Assembly: GCA_002434305.1 (NCBI GenBank)
Contig: DJJU01000006.1
Coordinates: forward strand, 1-64,000
Direction of reading: 5' to 3'
DNA: 64,000 bases
Source: Alicycliphilus sp. UBA6560
GTDB taxonomy: Bacteria; Pseudomonadota; Gammaproteobacteria; Burkholderiales; Burkholderiaceae_C
Part shown: piece after piece, positions 1-7,664 of the stretch
How positions within the stretch are numbered: the stretch's first letter is position 1
Layout: each line of letters opens with the position of its first letter
The notes under the pieces: model-generated
Seen by the model: only the letters and a program-made list of their open reading frames with translations
The model's database searches: none
Told to the model about the DNA's origin: nothing
Translations under genes and position numbers: made by a program

Positions 1-23
1 AGGGGGGTTTCGGCTTTGGGGGG

Positions 24-788
24 ATGAAAAGAATGAAGGATCAATTCGTGCAGCTTCAAGACATTCTTTACTCGCAAGGTTTCGGCACACGTCGCATTTG
101 CGCCGGTCTGGTACAGCAGGGGCGGGTGGCGGTGCGTGAGGCCGGAGCTGTGGGCGATGTCGTCTGCGCTGATGCGACGCAGGAATTCGATACCCAAGAC
201 CTGATGCTGAATGTTCAGGGAGTGGACTGGCCCTACCATGCGAAGGCCTATCTTGTGCTCAACAAACCGGCAGGTTTTGAATGCTCGCAAAAACCTTCCG
301 CTCACCCCAGCATCTACACCCTTCTGCCAGCGCCTTTGCGCCAGCGACCCAACAAAAGCGCGATGGCGGGTGTGCAGGCTATCGGCAGACTTGATCAGGA
401 CACTACAGGGTTGCTCCTGCTCAGCGACGACGGTCAGTTCATCCACCGCATGAGCTCGCCCAAGAAACGCATGCCCAAGGTCTACCAAGTGACGACCAAG
501 CATCCCGTGACCACGCAGCAGGTGGAACGCCTGCTCGCCGGGGTGGTGCTCGACGACGATCCCAAGCCTGTCAAGGCGGCCGATTGCGTGCAAACGGGCG
601 AGTGCCGCATCGACCTTACGCTGACCGAGGGCAAGTACCACCAAGTCAAGCGCATGGTGGCTGCCGTAGGCAATCGCGTCGAAGGCCTGCACCGCTCGCA
701 GATCGGAGCGCTGGAATTGCCGGCCGACTTGGTACCTGGCCAGTGGCGTTGGCTTGCCGCCGATGAGCTGCGCTTGCTGCAGGGATAA
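24..788 (+). CDS. rsuA: 16S rRNA pseudouridine synthase, RsuA family
   Basis: Predicted to isomerise one uridine of 16S rRNA to pseudouridine (U516 in E. coli RsuA), in the cytoplasm during small-subunit assembly. The 254-residue product opens with an S4-type RNA-binding segment (about residues 8-60), followed by the catalytic fold. The motif GRLDQDTTGLLLL (about residues 117-129) holds the catalytic aspartate, and the KPAGFECS segment before it is typical of the RsuA/RluE/RluF branch. Length is slightly above E. coli RsuA (231). A second in-frame ATG three codons downstream is an alternative start. It stands alone ahead of the next operon. Family assignment is firm; the exact target base is inferred. 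Confidence 0.85.
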   Translation: MKRMKDQFVQLQDILYSQGFGTRRICAGLVQQGRVAVREAGAVGDVVCADATQEFDTQDLMLNVQGVDWPYHAKAYLVLNKPAGFECSQKPSAHPSIYTLLPAPLRQRPNKSAMAGVQAIGRLDQDTTGLLLLSDDGQFIHRMSSPKKRMPKVYQVTTKHPVTTQQVERLLAGVVLDDDPKPVKAADCVQTGECRIDLTLTEGKYHQVKRMVAAVGNRVEGLHRSQIGALELPADLVPGQWRWLAADELRLLQG

Positions 789-833
789 GCCTGTAGGTGT
801 AAGCAGGCGTCAACCCGTGCATGCAACAGCGCG

Positions 834-861
834 TTGACACACGCTCCAGCCTGCGGATTAC
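834..861 (+). promoter_or_regulatory. Possible sigma-70 promoter
   Basis: A perfect TTGACA hexamer at 834-839 is followed after 16 bases by GATTAC, a weak -10 match. It would drive the exported beta-propeller gene starting at 965 and the overlapping genes behind it. Only the -35 element is convincing. Confidence 0.3.
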
Positions 862-964
862 GGAAAATGGTGACCTGTGCAGCAGCAGAACGGTGCGTCA
901 CTTTTCGGCACAGCACGGTAAACACCGGCAATCGTCGGCGGCTTCGACAACGAATGGGAACAGT

Positions 965-1951
965 GTGAAAAGCAACGGACGATGGATAGCTGCTCTGGCA
1001 ATGAGCGCCTTGATGGCAGTGCCGAGTGGGGCGCATGCCGCTGACGAGCCGCCTGTCTTCGTGCTCAACTCGCTGCAAGCGGACGTCAGTGTGGTCGACC
1101 CCGTCACCTGGGCCGAGCGCGCGCGCATCGCCACCGGCAAGGAGCCCCACCACCTGTACCTGACGCCGGACGAAAAGTCCCTGATCATCGCCAACGCGCT
1201 GGGTGACAGCCTGACCTTCGTCGATCCTCGCACCGCCCAAGTGCAGCGTACGGTCAATGGCATCGTCGACCCGTACCACCTGCGCTTCTCACCCGACATG
1301 AAATGGCTGGTGACGGCCGCCAACCGCTTGAACCATGTGGACTTCTACCGCTGGGACGGCAGTGATCTGACCCTGGTCAAGCGCTTGGCTACCAGCCGCA
1401 CGCCCAGCCATTTGTGGATCGACGCCCCCAGCCGCACCGTGTATTCCTCCATGCAGGACAGCGACGAGCTGGTGGCCATCGACATTCCCACGCAGACCAT
1501 CCGCTGGCGCACGCCCACCGGCGCCATGCCGGCCGACGTCTATGGCCGCCCGGACGGCAAGCTGCTCTTCGTCGGCTTGACCGGCAGCGACAGCGTGGAA
1601 GTGTTCGACATCAGCGGGGCACAGCCGCGCAGCGTGCAGCGCATCCAAACCGGCAAGGGGGCGCATGCCTTCCGCGCGGCGGGCGACGGCCGCCACCTGT
1701 TCGTCAGCAACCGTGTGGCCAACACCATCAGCAAGATCGACATGCAGGATTTGCGCGTGGTGGACAGCTACCCCGCGCCCGGCGGGCCCGACTGCATGGA
1801 CGTCTCTGCCGACGGCCGCTACCTGTACGTAAGTGCCCGCTGGGCACGCAAGCTGCTGGTGATCGACACGCAGCAGCGCAAGGTGGCGCACGAGGTGCGG
1901 GTGGGCAAGTCGCCCCACGGGGTGTGGACGCTCAGGCATGCGCAGCGCTAA
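965..1951 (+). CDS. Exported YVTN/beta-propeller repeat protein
   Basis: A 328-residue secreted protein of unknown substrate. I chose the GTG at 965 because it begins a textbook signal peptide: a charged start (KSNGR), a hydrophobic core and a GAHA-ADEPP cleavage site. Longer in-frame starts lack this. The mature part is built of repeated beta-propeller blades, each with a D-P/Y-x-L-x-x-S-P-D-style turn (for example LTPDEKSLIIAN, SADGRYLYVSAR). Such proteins bind partners or ligands in the periplasm, and some accompany redox or surface-polymer systems. The stop lies 14 bases inside the next gene, which encodes an exported deacetylase, so the two are probably co-translated. The family is clear, the function unknown. 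Confidence 0.75.
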   Translation: MKSNGRWIAALAMSALMAVPSGAHAADEPPVFVLNSLQADVSVVDPVTWAERARIATGKEPHHLYLTPDEKSLIIANALGDSLTFVDPRTAQVQRTVNGIVDPYHLRFSPDMKWLVTAANRLNHVDFYRWDGSDLTLVKRLATSRTPSHLWIDAPSRTVYSSMQDSDELVAIDIPTQTIRWRTPTGAMPADVYGRPDGKLLFVGLTGSDSVEVFDISGAQPRSVQRIQTGKGAHAFRAAGDGRHLFVSNRVANTISKIDMQDLRVVDSYPAPGGPDCMDVSADGRYLYVSARWARKLLVIDTQQRKVAHEVRVGKSPHGVWTLRHAQR

Positions 1952-2762
1952 AACCCATGGGCCTCTGCTGCGTAGCAGTGCTGCTCTGGTATTGATAGCT
2001 GCCAGCGCTTTATCCACGGGCTCTATAGCCCAAAATGGCTGCAAGGGCGCGGTCTACCTCACCTTCGACACCGGCCACATGGGCATCGCGCCGCTGGTGG
2101 CTCAAGTGCTGGCGCGTCAGCAGGTGCGGGTGACCTTCTTTGCAGCCGATGAGCGCACCCAGGACGGTGGCAGCAGCCTGGACGAGCATTGGGCGCCGTG
2201 GTGGCGCGCCAGGGCGGCCGAGGGGCACGAGTTTGCCTCCCACACCCTGCACCACACCTATTGGCAGGCGGACGTCCGGCAGGGCGGCGCGACGGCTTTT
2301 CGCGTCAAGCCTTCGGCCGGTCCACGCGCCGGGCAGAGCTTCACCCTCACACCGGCCGCCTATTGCCAGCAGATCGAAGCAGCCGCGCAGCGCCTGCGGG
2401 TCATCACGGGCCGCGAGCCCCTGCCGCTGTACCGTGCGCCCGGCGGCAAGACCTCGCCCGCGCTGCTGGCCGCCGCCAAGCGCTGCGGCTACACCCACGT
2501 TGGCTGGTCCAGCGCCGGCTTCCTGGGTGATGAACTGCCCAGTGACAGCCACCCCCACCAGGCCTTGCTGGCGCGCAGCCTGCGCAGCATCGGAGACGGC
2601 GACATCCTGCTGGCCCACCTGGGCATCTGGTCGCGCAAAGACCCCTGGGCCCCGGCGGTCCTGGAGCCGCTGATCGAGGGGCTCAAGGCCCGCGGCCTGT
2701 GCTTTCGCACGCTGGCCGAGCACCCTGCCTACGCGCCGCTGCTGAGCGGCCCACGCCCATGA
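1938..2762 (+). CDS. Polysaccharide deacetylase (NodB homology), exported
   Basis: Predicted metal-dependent de-N-acetylase acting on a cell-surface or peptidoglycan polymer. The 274-residue protein has an N-terminal signal sequence (residues 1-31, ending SIA-QNG). NodB motifs are present: TFDTG (42-46), the zinc histidines in HTLHH (102-106), RAPGG (near 166) and LLAHLG (near 227). The first motif is usually TFDDG, so the second, metal-binding aspartate is threonine here (T45); D44 could still serve as base. The hydrophobic core of the signal peptide is encoded by a copy of the dispersed repeat (1991-2040). The gene overlaps the upstream propeller gene by 14 bases and the next gene by ATGA. 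The fold is clear, the substrate unknown. Confidence 0.8.
   Translation: MRSAKTHGPLLRSSAALVLIAASALSTGSIAQNGCKGAVYLTFDTGHMGIAPLVAQVLARQQVRVTFFAADERTQDGGSSLDEHWAPWWRARAAEGHEFASHTLHHTYWQADVRQGGATAFRVKPSAGPRAGQSFTLTPAAYCQQIEAAAQRLRVITGREPLPLYRAPGGKTSPALLAAAKRCGYTHVGWSSAGFLGDELPSDSHPHQALLARSLRSIGDGDILLAHLGIWSRKDPWAPAVLEPLIEGLKARGLCFRTLAEHPAYAPLLSGPRP
1991..2040 (-). repeat. Dispersed two-hairpin repeat, copy 1 (inside coding sequence)
   Basis: Reverse-oriented copy with core ATAGCTGCCAGCGCTT. It lies in the signal-peptide coding region of the deacetylase gene and is read in frame. Confidence 0.75.
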
Positions 2763-3748
2763 CCGACGTGCTGACCTGGCTGGCGGGCGGCTTCGATGCC
2801 GCCCAGCAGTGGCTCTTTGAAGCGGCCATGCAGCCGCTGATGTTCGCCCTGGGCCTGGGCAATCTGCTGGAGGACGGCTACACCGCCACCGGCTGGCTGC
2901 TGGTGGGTGTGCTGGAATTGGCCATCATGCTGGCGGTGATCGCGCCGCTGGAGCGATGGCGCCCCGTGGAGCCAGTGCATGACCGTGCCGCGGTGCGCAC
3001 CGACATGGCCTACAGCCTCATTCACCGCCTGGGCCTGTTTCGTGTGGCACTGTTTTTCACCGTGCAGCCGCTGTGGGACGACCTCTTCGGCGCGCTGCGC
3101 GTGCAGGGCTGGCACGGCCTGCAGTTGGACGCGCTCTGGCCCGGCGTGACCGACCGCCCCATCGTCAGCCTGCTGCTGTACCTGCTGGTGTTCGACTTCG
3201 TCGACTACTGCATCCACCGCGCCCAGCACCGCTTCGGCTGGTGGTGGCGGCTGCATTCGCTGCACCACTCGCAGCGCCAGATGACGCTGTGGAGCGACAG
3301 CCGCAACCACCTGCTGGACGACCTGCTGCGCTCCATCATCATCGTGCTGGTGGCCCAGGCCATCGGCGTGGCCCCGGGGCAGTTCGTGGCCATCGTGGCG
3401 CTCACGCAGTTGAGCGAAAACCTGCACCACGCCAACCTGCGAACCGGCTTTGGCCGGCTGGGTGATCGGCTGTGGGTCAGCCCGTGCTTTCACCGGCGCC
3501 ACCACGCCATCGGCATTGGCGAGCCGGCGCAGGGGCCGCGCCGCAACGTCTTCGGCGGCTGCAACTTCGGCGTGCTGCTGCCCTGGTGGGACATGCTGCT
3601 GGGCACGGCGGACTTCGCCCGGCGCTACGACCCCACGGGCGTGCGCGACCAGGTCGAGCCTGGCCGTGACGGCCGGGTGCGGGACTACGGGCGCGGCCTG
3701 TGGCAGCAGCAGTGGCTCGGGCTGCGACGCCTGTTCGGTGCCGGCTGA
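2759..3748 (+). CDS. Sterol desaturase / fatty acid hydroxylase family membrane protein
   Basis: Predicted di-iron membrane hydroxylase or desaturase of 329 residues. The start at 2759 overlaps the deacetylase stop (ATGA), giving translational coupling. Hydrophobic helices occupy roughly the first 150 residues. The conserved histidine clusters then follow: HRAQH, HSLHH, an ENLHH segment and CFHRRHH (about residue 245), the ligand set expected for this superfamily. Bacterial members modify lipids, hopanoids, carotenoids or alkylglycerols; nothing here fixes the substrate. The window carries squalene genes about 13 kb away, but no link is shown. Confidence 0.8.
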   Translation: MTDVLTWLAGGFDAAQQWLFEAAMQPLMFALGLGNLLEDGYTATGWLLVGVLELAIMLAVIAPLERWRPVEPVHDRAAVRTDMAYSLIHRLGLFRVALFFTVQPLWDDLFGALRVQGWHGLQLDALWPGVTDRPIVSLLLYLLVFDFVDYCIHRAQHRFGWWWRLHSLHHSQRQMTLWSDSRNHLLDDLLRSIIIVLVAQAIGVAPGQFVAIVALTQLSENLHHANLRTGFGRLGDRLWVSPCFHRRHHAIGIGEPAQGPRRNVFGGCNFGVLLPWWDMLLGTADFARRYDPTGVRDQVEPGRDGRVRDYGRGLWQQQWLGLRRLFGAG

Positions 3749-3785
3749 CGCAGGCATAGCCAAAGCGGGCGCTATGCTTGCCGCC

Positions 3786-4607
3786 ATGGGCCCGCTCATT
3801 GATTCCTTCTGGCGCGCCGCGGCGGGCTGCCTGTCGCCGCGCGTCATCCTGCTGTCGCTGCTGCCGCTGGCGGTGATCGCTCTGGTGGCGGCCGGCAGTG
3901 GCTGGCTGCTGTGGAGCAGTGCCGTGGCCTGGGTGCAATCGGTGCTGGAGAGCACGCATTGGCTCGCCTCCCTGTGGGGCTGGCTCGGCCACGTGGGGGT
4001 GGGCGACCTGCCCGTGGCGCTGGCGCCGCTGCTGGTGGTGATGGGCGCCACGCCGGTCATCGTCATCGTCTGCGTGCTGGCCGTGGCTGCCCTCATGACG
4101 CCGGCATTGGTGCGCCTAGTGGCCGAGCGGCGCTTTCCCCAGCTGCAGCGCAGGCATGGCGCCTCGTTGCTGGGCAGCCTGGTGTGGGCCACCGGCAGCA
4201 CCATTGCCGCACTGGCGGCGCTGATCGCGTCCATACCGTTGTGGCTGATACCGCCCCTGGTGCTGGTGCTCCCGCCGCTCATCTGGGGCTGGCTGAACTA
4301 CCGCATCATGGCCTTCGACGCCCTGGCCGAGCACGCCAGCCGGCCGGAGCGCCAGCTCCTGCTGCGCCGCCACCGCTGGCAGCTGCTGGCGATTGGCGTG
4401 GTCTGCGGCTTTCTGGGCGCGGCGCCCGGGGTGGTGTGGATCTCGGGCGTGGTCTTCGCCGCGGCCTTCCTCATTCTGGTGCCGGTGGCCATCTGGATCT
4501 ACACCCTGGTTTTCGCCTTTTCCTCGCTGTGGTTCACCCACTACTGCCTAGCCGCGCTGCAGCGGCTGCGCAGCGAAGAGGCAGCTTCCGAACCCTCAAC
4601 CCCATGA
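3786..4607 (+). CDS. EI24 domain membrane protein (CysZ-like)
   Basis: A 273-residue integral membrane protein with about five to six hydrophobic segments, resembling the EI24/CysZ family. CysZ imports sulfate in E. coli, but most family members are uncharacterised. It opens with the short amphipathic segment MGPLIDSFWRAA before the first helix. An in-frame ATG four codons upstream (3774) is equally possible. The gene follows the hydroxylase after 37 bases and overlaps the next start by ATGA. No sulfate assimilation genes are adjacent, so transport of sulfate is not assumed. Confidence 0.6.
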   Translation: MGPLIDSFWRAAAGCLSPRVILLSLLPLAVIALVAAGSGWLLWSSAVAWVQSVLESTHWLASLWGWLGHVGVGDLPVALAPLLVVMGATPVIVIVCVLAVAALMTPALVRLVAERRFPQLQRRHGASLLGSLVWATGSTIAALAALIASIPLWLIPPLVLVLPPLIWGWLNYRIMAFDALAEHASRPERQLLLRRHRWQLLAIGVVCGFLGAAPGVVWISGVVFAAAFLILVPVAIWIYTLVFAFSSLWFTHYCLAALQRLRSEEAASEPSTP

Positions 4608-5428
4608 CACCTCCAGCCTTCGGCCTGATCATCGTCGGCGACGAAATCCTCTCGGGCAAACGCGCCGACAAGCACTTGCCCAAGGTCATCGAACTGCTGG
4701 CCGCGCGCGGCCTGGGCCTGGCCTGGGCCACGTGCGTGGGCGACGACCCGCCGCGCCTGACGGCCCTGCTGGCCCAGGCCTTCGCGTCGGCAGACGTGGT
4801 GTTTTGCTGCGGCGGCATTGGCGCCACGCCGGACGACCACACCCGCCAGTGCGCCGCCGCGGCGCTGGGTGTGGCGCTGCAACCTCATGCCGGCGCGCAG
4901 GCGCTGATCCGCGAGCGCATGCAGGACATGGCGCGCGAGCAGGGTCAGCCCTTCGAGCCCGAACGCCCCGACAACCTGCAGCGCCTGCAGATGGGCGTGC
5001 TGCCGGCGGGCGCGCGCCTCATCCCCAACCCCTACAACAAGATCCCGGGCTTCTCGTGCGACGGGCCCGGCGGCGGCGCGGTGCACTTCGTGCCGGGCTT
5101 TCCCGTCATGGCCTGGCCGATGCTGGAGTGGGTGCTGGACGGCAGTTATGCCCAGTGGTTCGGCCGGGCACCGCAGACCGAGCACTCCGTGGTGCTCTAC
5201 GGCGCGATGGAGTCGGCTCTGACGCCGCTGATGGAGCGCATCGAGGCCGCCCACCCCGGCATCAAGGTGTTCAGTCTGCCCAGCGTGGACCATCCCGTGC
5301 ACGGTCGCCACATCGAGCTGGGCGTGAAGGGCGACGCCGCCCTGGTGCCCGCGGCCTGGCAGGCGCTACAGGCGGCTTTGCACCAATTTGGTGCAGCCCT
5401 GGGCCCTGAACTGGTGCGCCGGCGCTGA
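4604..5428 (+). CDS. CinA N-terminal-like molybdopterin-binding domain protein
   Basis: A 274-residue cytoplasmic protein matching the competence/damage-inducible CinA N-terminal domain (MoaB/MogA-like fold). The opening FGLIIVGDEILSGKRADK and the CCGGIGATPDDHTRQ segment are characteristic. The C-terminal nicotinamide-nucleotide amidase domain of full CinA is absent, so it is a stand-alone domain; such proteins have been linked to ADP-ribose pyrophosphatase or molybdopterin-related activity, not settled here. It is the last gene of the overlapping run beginning at 965. Its 3' end carries a perfect NtrC-type palindrome (5379-5395) that probably serves the downstream glnA promoter. Confidence 0.75.
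   Translation: MTPPAFGLIIVGDEILSGKRADKHLPKVIELLAARGLGLAWATCVGDDPPRLTALLAQAFASADVVFCCGGIGATPDDHTRQCAAAALGVALQPHAGAQALIRERMQDMAREQGQPFEPERPDNLQRLQMGVLPAGARLIPNPYNKIPGFSCDGPGGGAVHFVPGFPVMAWPMLEWVLDGSYAQWFGRAPQTEHSVVLYGAMESALTPLMERIEAAHPGIKVFSLPSVDHPVHGRHIELGVKGDAALVPAAWQALQAALHQFGAALGPELVRRR
5379..5395. promoter_or_regulatory. NtrC binding site (enhancer) for glnA
   Basis: The 17-base TGCACCAATTTGGTGCA is a perfect palindrome matching the enterobacterial NtrC consensus TGCACC-N5-GGTGCA. Its centre lies about 107 bases upstream of the sigma-54 -12 element, the usual distance for an enhancer site. It sits inside the last codons of the CinA-like gene. Confidence 0.75.
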
Positions 5429-5480
5429 TCCGCACCCCGGTTTGGCGCAGGCCAGCGGCACAATGGCAGGTTGTCGCCCC

Positions 5481-5496
5481 TGGCACGCAAAATGCA
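5481..5496 (+). promoter_or_regulatory. Sigma-54 promoter of glnA
   Basis: TGGCACGCAAAATGCA fits the -24/-12 consensus TGGCACR-N4-TTGCW with one mismatch and the required GG-N10-GC spacing. It lies 53 bases before the glnA start and downstream of a perfect NtrC site. Confidence 0.8.
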
Positions 5497-5548
5497 AATA
5501 CCGTTTCGACATCCCCCTGGATGAGCCGTTCAACCCTGGAGAACCCTG

Positions 5549-6964
5549 ATGGCAAAGACCGTTGCTGACGTGATGAACATGGTGGAGGAGAACGAAGTCA
5601 AGTTCGTGGACTTCCGCTTCACCGACACCCGTGGCAAGGAGCAGCACGTCACCGTGCCCGTATCCCATTTCGACGAAGACAAATTCAACCATGGCCACGC
5701 CTTCGACGGCTCGTCCATGGCCGGCTGGAAGGGCATCGAGGCCTCGGACATGCAACTCATGCCCGATGCGAACACGGCCAACATCGACCCGTTCTTTGAG
5801 GAAACGACACTGATCCTGCAGTGCGACGTGGTCGAGCCCGGCGACGGCAAGGCCTATGACCGCGATCCGCGCTCCATCGCCAAGCGTGCCGAGGCTTACC
5901 TGAAGGCCTCCGGCCTGGGCGACACAGCCTATTTCGGTCCGGAGCCTGAGTTCTTCGTGTTCGACGGCGTGCGCTGGAGCAACGAGCCCGGCCGCACCTT
6001 CTTCGAGATCGAAGAATACGAGGCGCCGTGGAACACCGGCACCAAGCTTGAAGGCGGCAACCGCGGCCACCGTCCGACGACCAAGGGCGGCTACTTCCCC
6101 GTGCCCCCCGTGGACAGCACGCACGACATGCGCGCCGAGATGGTGCTGATCCTGGAGCAGATGGGCATCCCCGTCGAGGTGTTCCACCACGAGGTGGCCG
6201 GCGCCGGCCAAAACGAGATCGGCACCCGGTTTTCCACCCTGGTGCAGCGTGCCGACTGGACGCAGACCATGAAGTACGTCATCTGGAACGTGGCCAACGC
6301 CTACGGCAAGACGGCCACCTTCATGCCCAAGCCCTACGCCGGCGACAACGGCTCGGGCATGCACGTGCACCAGTCCATCTGGAAGGATGGCAAGAACCTG
6401 TTCGCCGGCGACGGCTACGCCGGCCTGTCGGACTTTGCGCTGTACTACATCGGGGGCATCATCAAGCACGCTCGCGCGCTCAACGCCATCACCAACCCCG
6501 GCACCAACAGCTACAAGCGACTAGTGCCCGGCTTCGAGGCGCCGGTCAAGCTGGCCTACAGCTCGCGCAACCGCTCGGCCTCCATCCGCATCCCCTACGT
6601 GGCCAACCCCAAGGGCCGGCGCATCGAGGCGCGCTTCCCCGATCCGCTGATGAACCCCTACCTGGGCTTTGCGGCGCTGATGATGGCCGGCTTGGACGGC
6701 GTGGAAAACAAGATCCACCCGGGTGAGGCCGCCACCAAGGACCTGTACCACCTGCCGCCCGAAGAGGACAAGCTGGTGCCCACCGTCTGCCACAGCCTGG
6801 ACCAGGCGCTGGAAGCGCTGGACAAGGGCCGCGCCTTCCTGACCAAGGGCGGCGTGTTCTCCGATGGCATGCTGGACGCCTACATCGAACTCAAGATGGC
6901 CGAGGTGCAGCGCTTCCGCATGGCGCCCCATCCGGTCGAGTACGACATGTACTACTCGCTATAA
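5549..6964 (+). CDS. glnA: Type I glutamine synthetase
   Basis: Condenses glutamate and ammonia to glutamine with ATP; the main entry of ammonium into metabolism. The 471-residue length is standard for the dodecameric type I-beta enzyme. Visible motifs include FDGSS near the N-terminus, the ATP/metal segment with PEPEFFVF, GNRGHRP and the MHVHQSIWKDG region. The adenylylation tyrosine lies in KDLYHLPPEE (about Tyr400), so it is probably controlled by GlnE. Transcription should be nitrogen-regulated through the sigma-54 promoter at 5481 and the NtrC site at 5379. It is followed by a small exported protein and ntrBC on the same strand. Confidence 0.97.
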   Translation: MAKTVADVMNMVEENEVKFVDFRFTDTRGKEQHVTVPVSHFDEDKFNHGHAFDGSSMAGWKGIEASDMQLMPDANTANIDPFFEETTLILQCDVVEPGDGKAYDRDPRSIAKRAEAYLKASGLGDTAYFGPEPEFFVFDGVRWSNEPGRTFFEIEEYEAPWNTGTKLEGGNRGHRPTTKGGYFPVPPVDSTHDMRAEMVLILEQMGIPVEVFHHEVAGAGQNEIGTRFSTLVQRADWTQTMKYVIWNVANAYGKTATFMPKPYAGDNGSGMHVHQSIWKDGKNLFAGDGYAGLSDFALYYIGGIIKHARALNAITNPGTNSYKRLVPGFEAPVKLAYSSRNRSASIRIPYVANPKGRRIEARFPDPLMNPYLGFAALMMAGLDGVENKIHPGEAATKDLYHLPPEEDKLVPTVCHSLDQALEALDKGRAFLTKGGVFSDGMLDAYIELKMAEVQRFRMAPHPVEYDMYYSL

Positions 6965-7063
6965 GGCGGTTTTTTGCGGCGGAATGTGATTAGGGGATAC
7001 TCGCCCGCAACGTGCCCGTGCCCTCCATTTGGTGGCACGGGCCCAGCGAGGACCACTCTTTCC

Positions 7064-7564
7064 ATGAAGCACACCCTGATCCTGATGACCCTGGCCTGTG
7101 CGGCGCTGACGCCCGCCTGGGCCCAGGACCGCATCTACCGCTGCGGCAACGAATACACCAACAACGCCAGCCAGGCCAAGGAGCGCGGCTGCCGCCTGGT
7201 GGAGGGCGGCAACGTCACCGTGCTGCAGGGGTCGCGCCCGGCCTCGGCCGCCGCGCCCGCCGCAGCGCCCTCGGGCGGCGCGGCCGCGGCGTCGCCGGCC
7301 AATGCGCCGCGCGTCAACGCCGCCGACCAGCGCGCTCGCGACTCGGACGCCCGCGCCATCCTGGAGTCCGAACTGCGCAAGGCCGAGGCGCGGCTGGCCG
7401 AACTGCGCACCGAATACAACGACGGCTCGCCCCAGCGCACGGCGCTGGAGCTGCGCAACCCGCAGGGCTACATCGAGCGCACGGCCGAGCTGAAAGCCTC
7501 GGTGACACGCGCCGAAGCCGACGTGGCCGGCATCAAGCGCGAACTGGCGCGCCTGAACAAATAG
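7064..7564 (+). CDS. Small periplasmic protein between glnA and ntrB (DUF4124-like)
   Basis: A 166-residue protein of unknown function. The chosen ATG gives a clean signal peptide (MKHTLILM, cleavage AWA-QD). The mature N-terminus, DRIYRCGNEYTNNASQAKERGC, has two cysteines and resembles DUF4124-type periplasmic domains. An alanine/proline-rich linker follows, then a charged, probably coiled-coil segment (about residues 100-166). It lies 99 bases after glnA and about 100 before ntrB, all co-directional, so it may be transcribed with the nitrogen operon. No role in nitrogen control can be read from the sequence. Confidence 0.65.
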   Translation: MKHTLILMTLACAALTPAWAQDRIYRCGNEYTNNASQAKERGCRLVEGGNVTVLQGSRPASAAAPAAAPSGGAAAASPANAPRVNAADQRARDSDARAILESELRKAEARLAELRTEYNDGSPQRTALELRNPQGYIERTAELKASVTRAEADVAGIKRELARLNK

Positions 7565-7664
7565 CCGGCAGCGCCGGCAGGGGCAGGGCACCATCGCGCA
7601 GCAGCCAAACACCCCCGCCCCGGCGCAGGTCCGCGCCGCCGAACCCTACCAGCCGCTGGACTGG

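Noticed and set aside
2729..4282. Long minus-strand open frame of over 500 codons
   Set aside because: Antisense to the hydroxylase and EI24 genes; low-complexity Gln/His/Ala composition typical of a reversed GC-rich gene, no domain motifs.
5430..5449. Second NtrC site upstream of glnA (CGCACC..GGCGCA)
   Set aside because: Half-sites are mismatched and the spacer is two bases too long; at best a weak secondary site.
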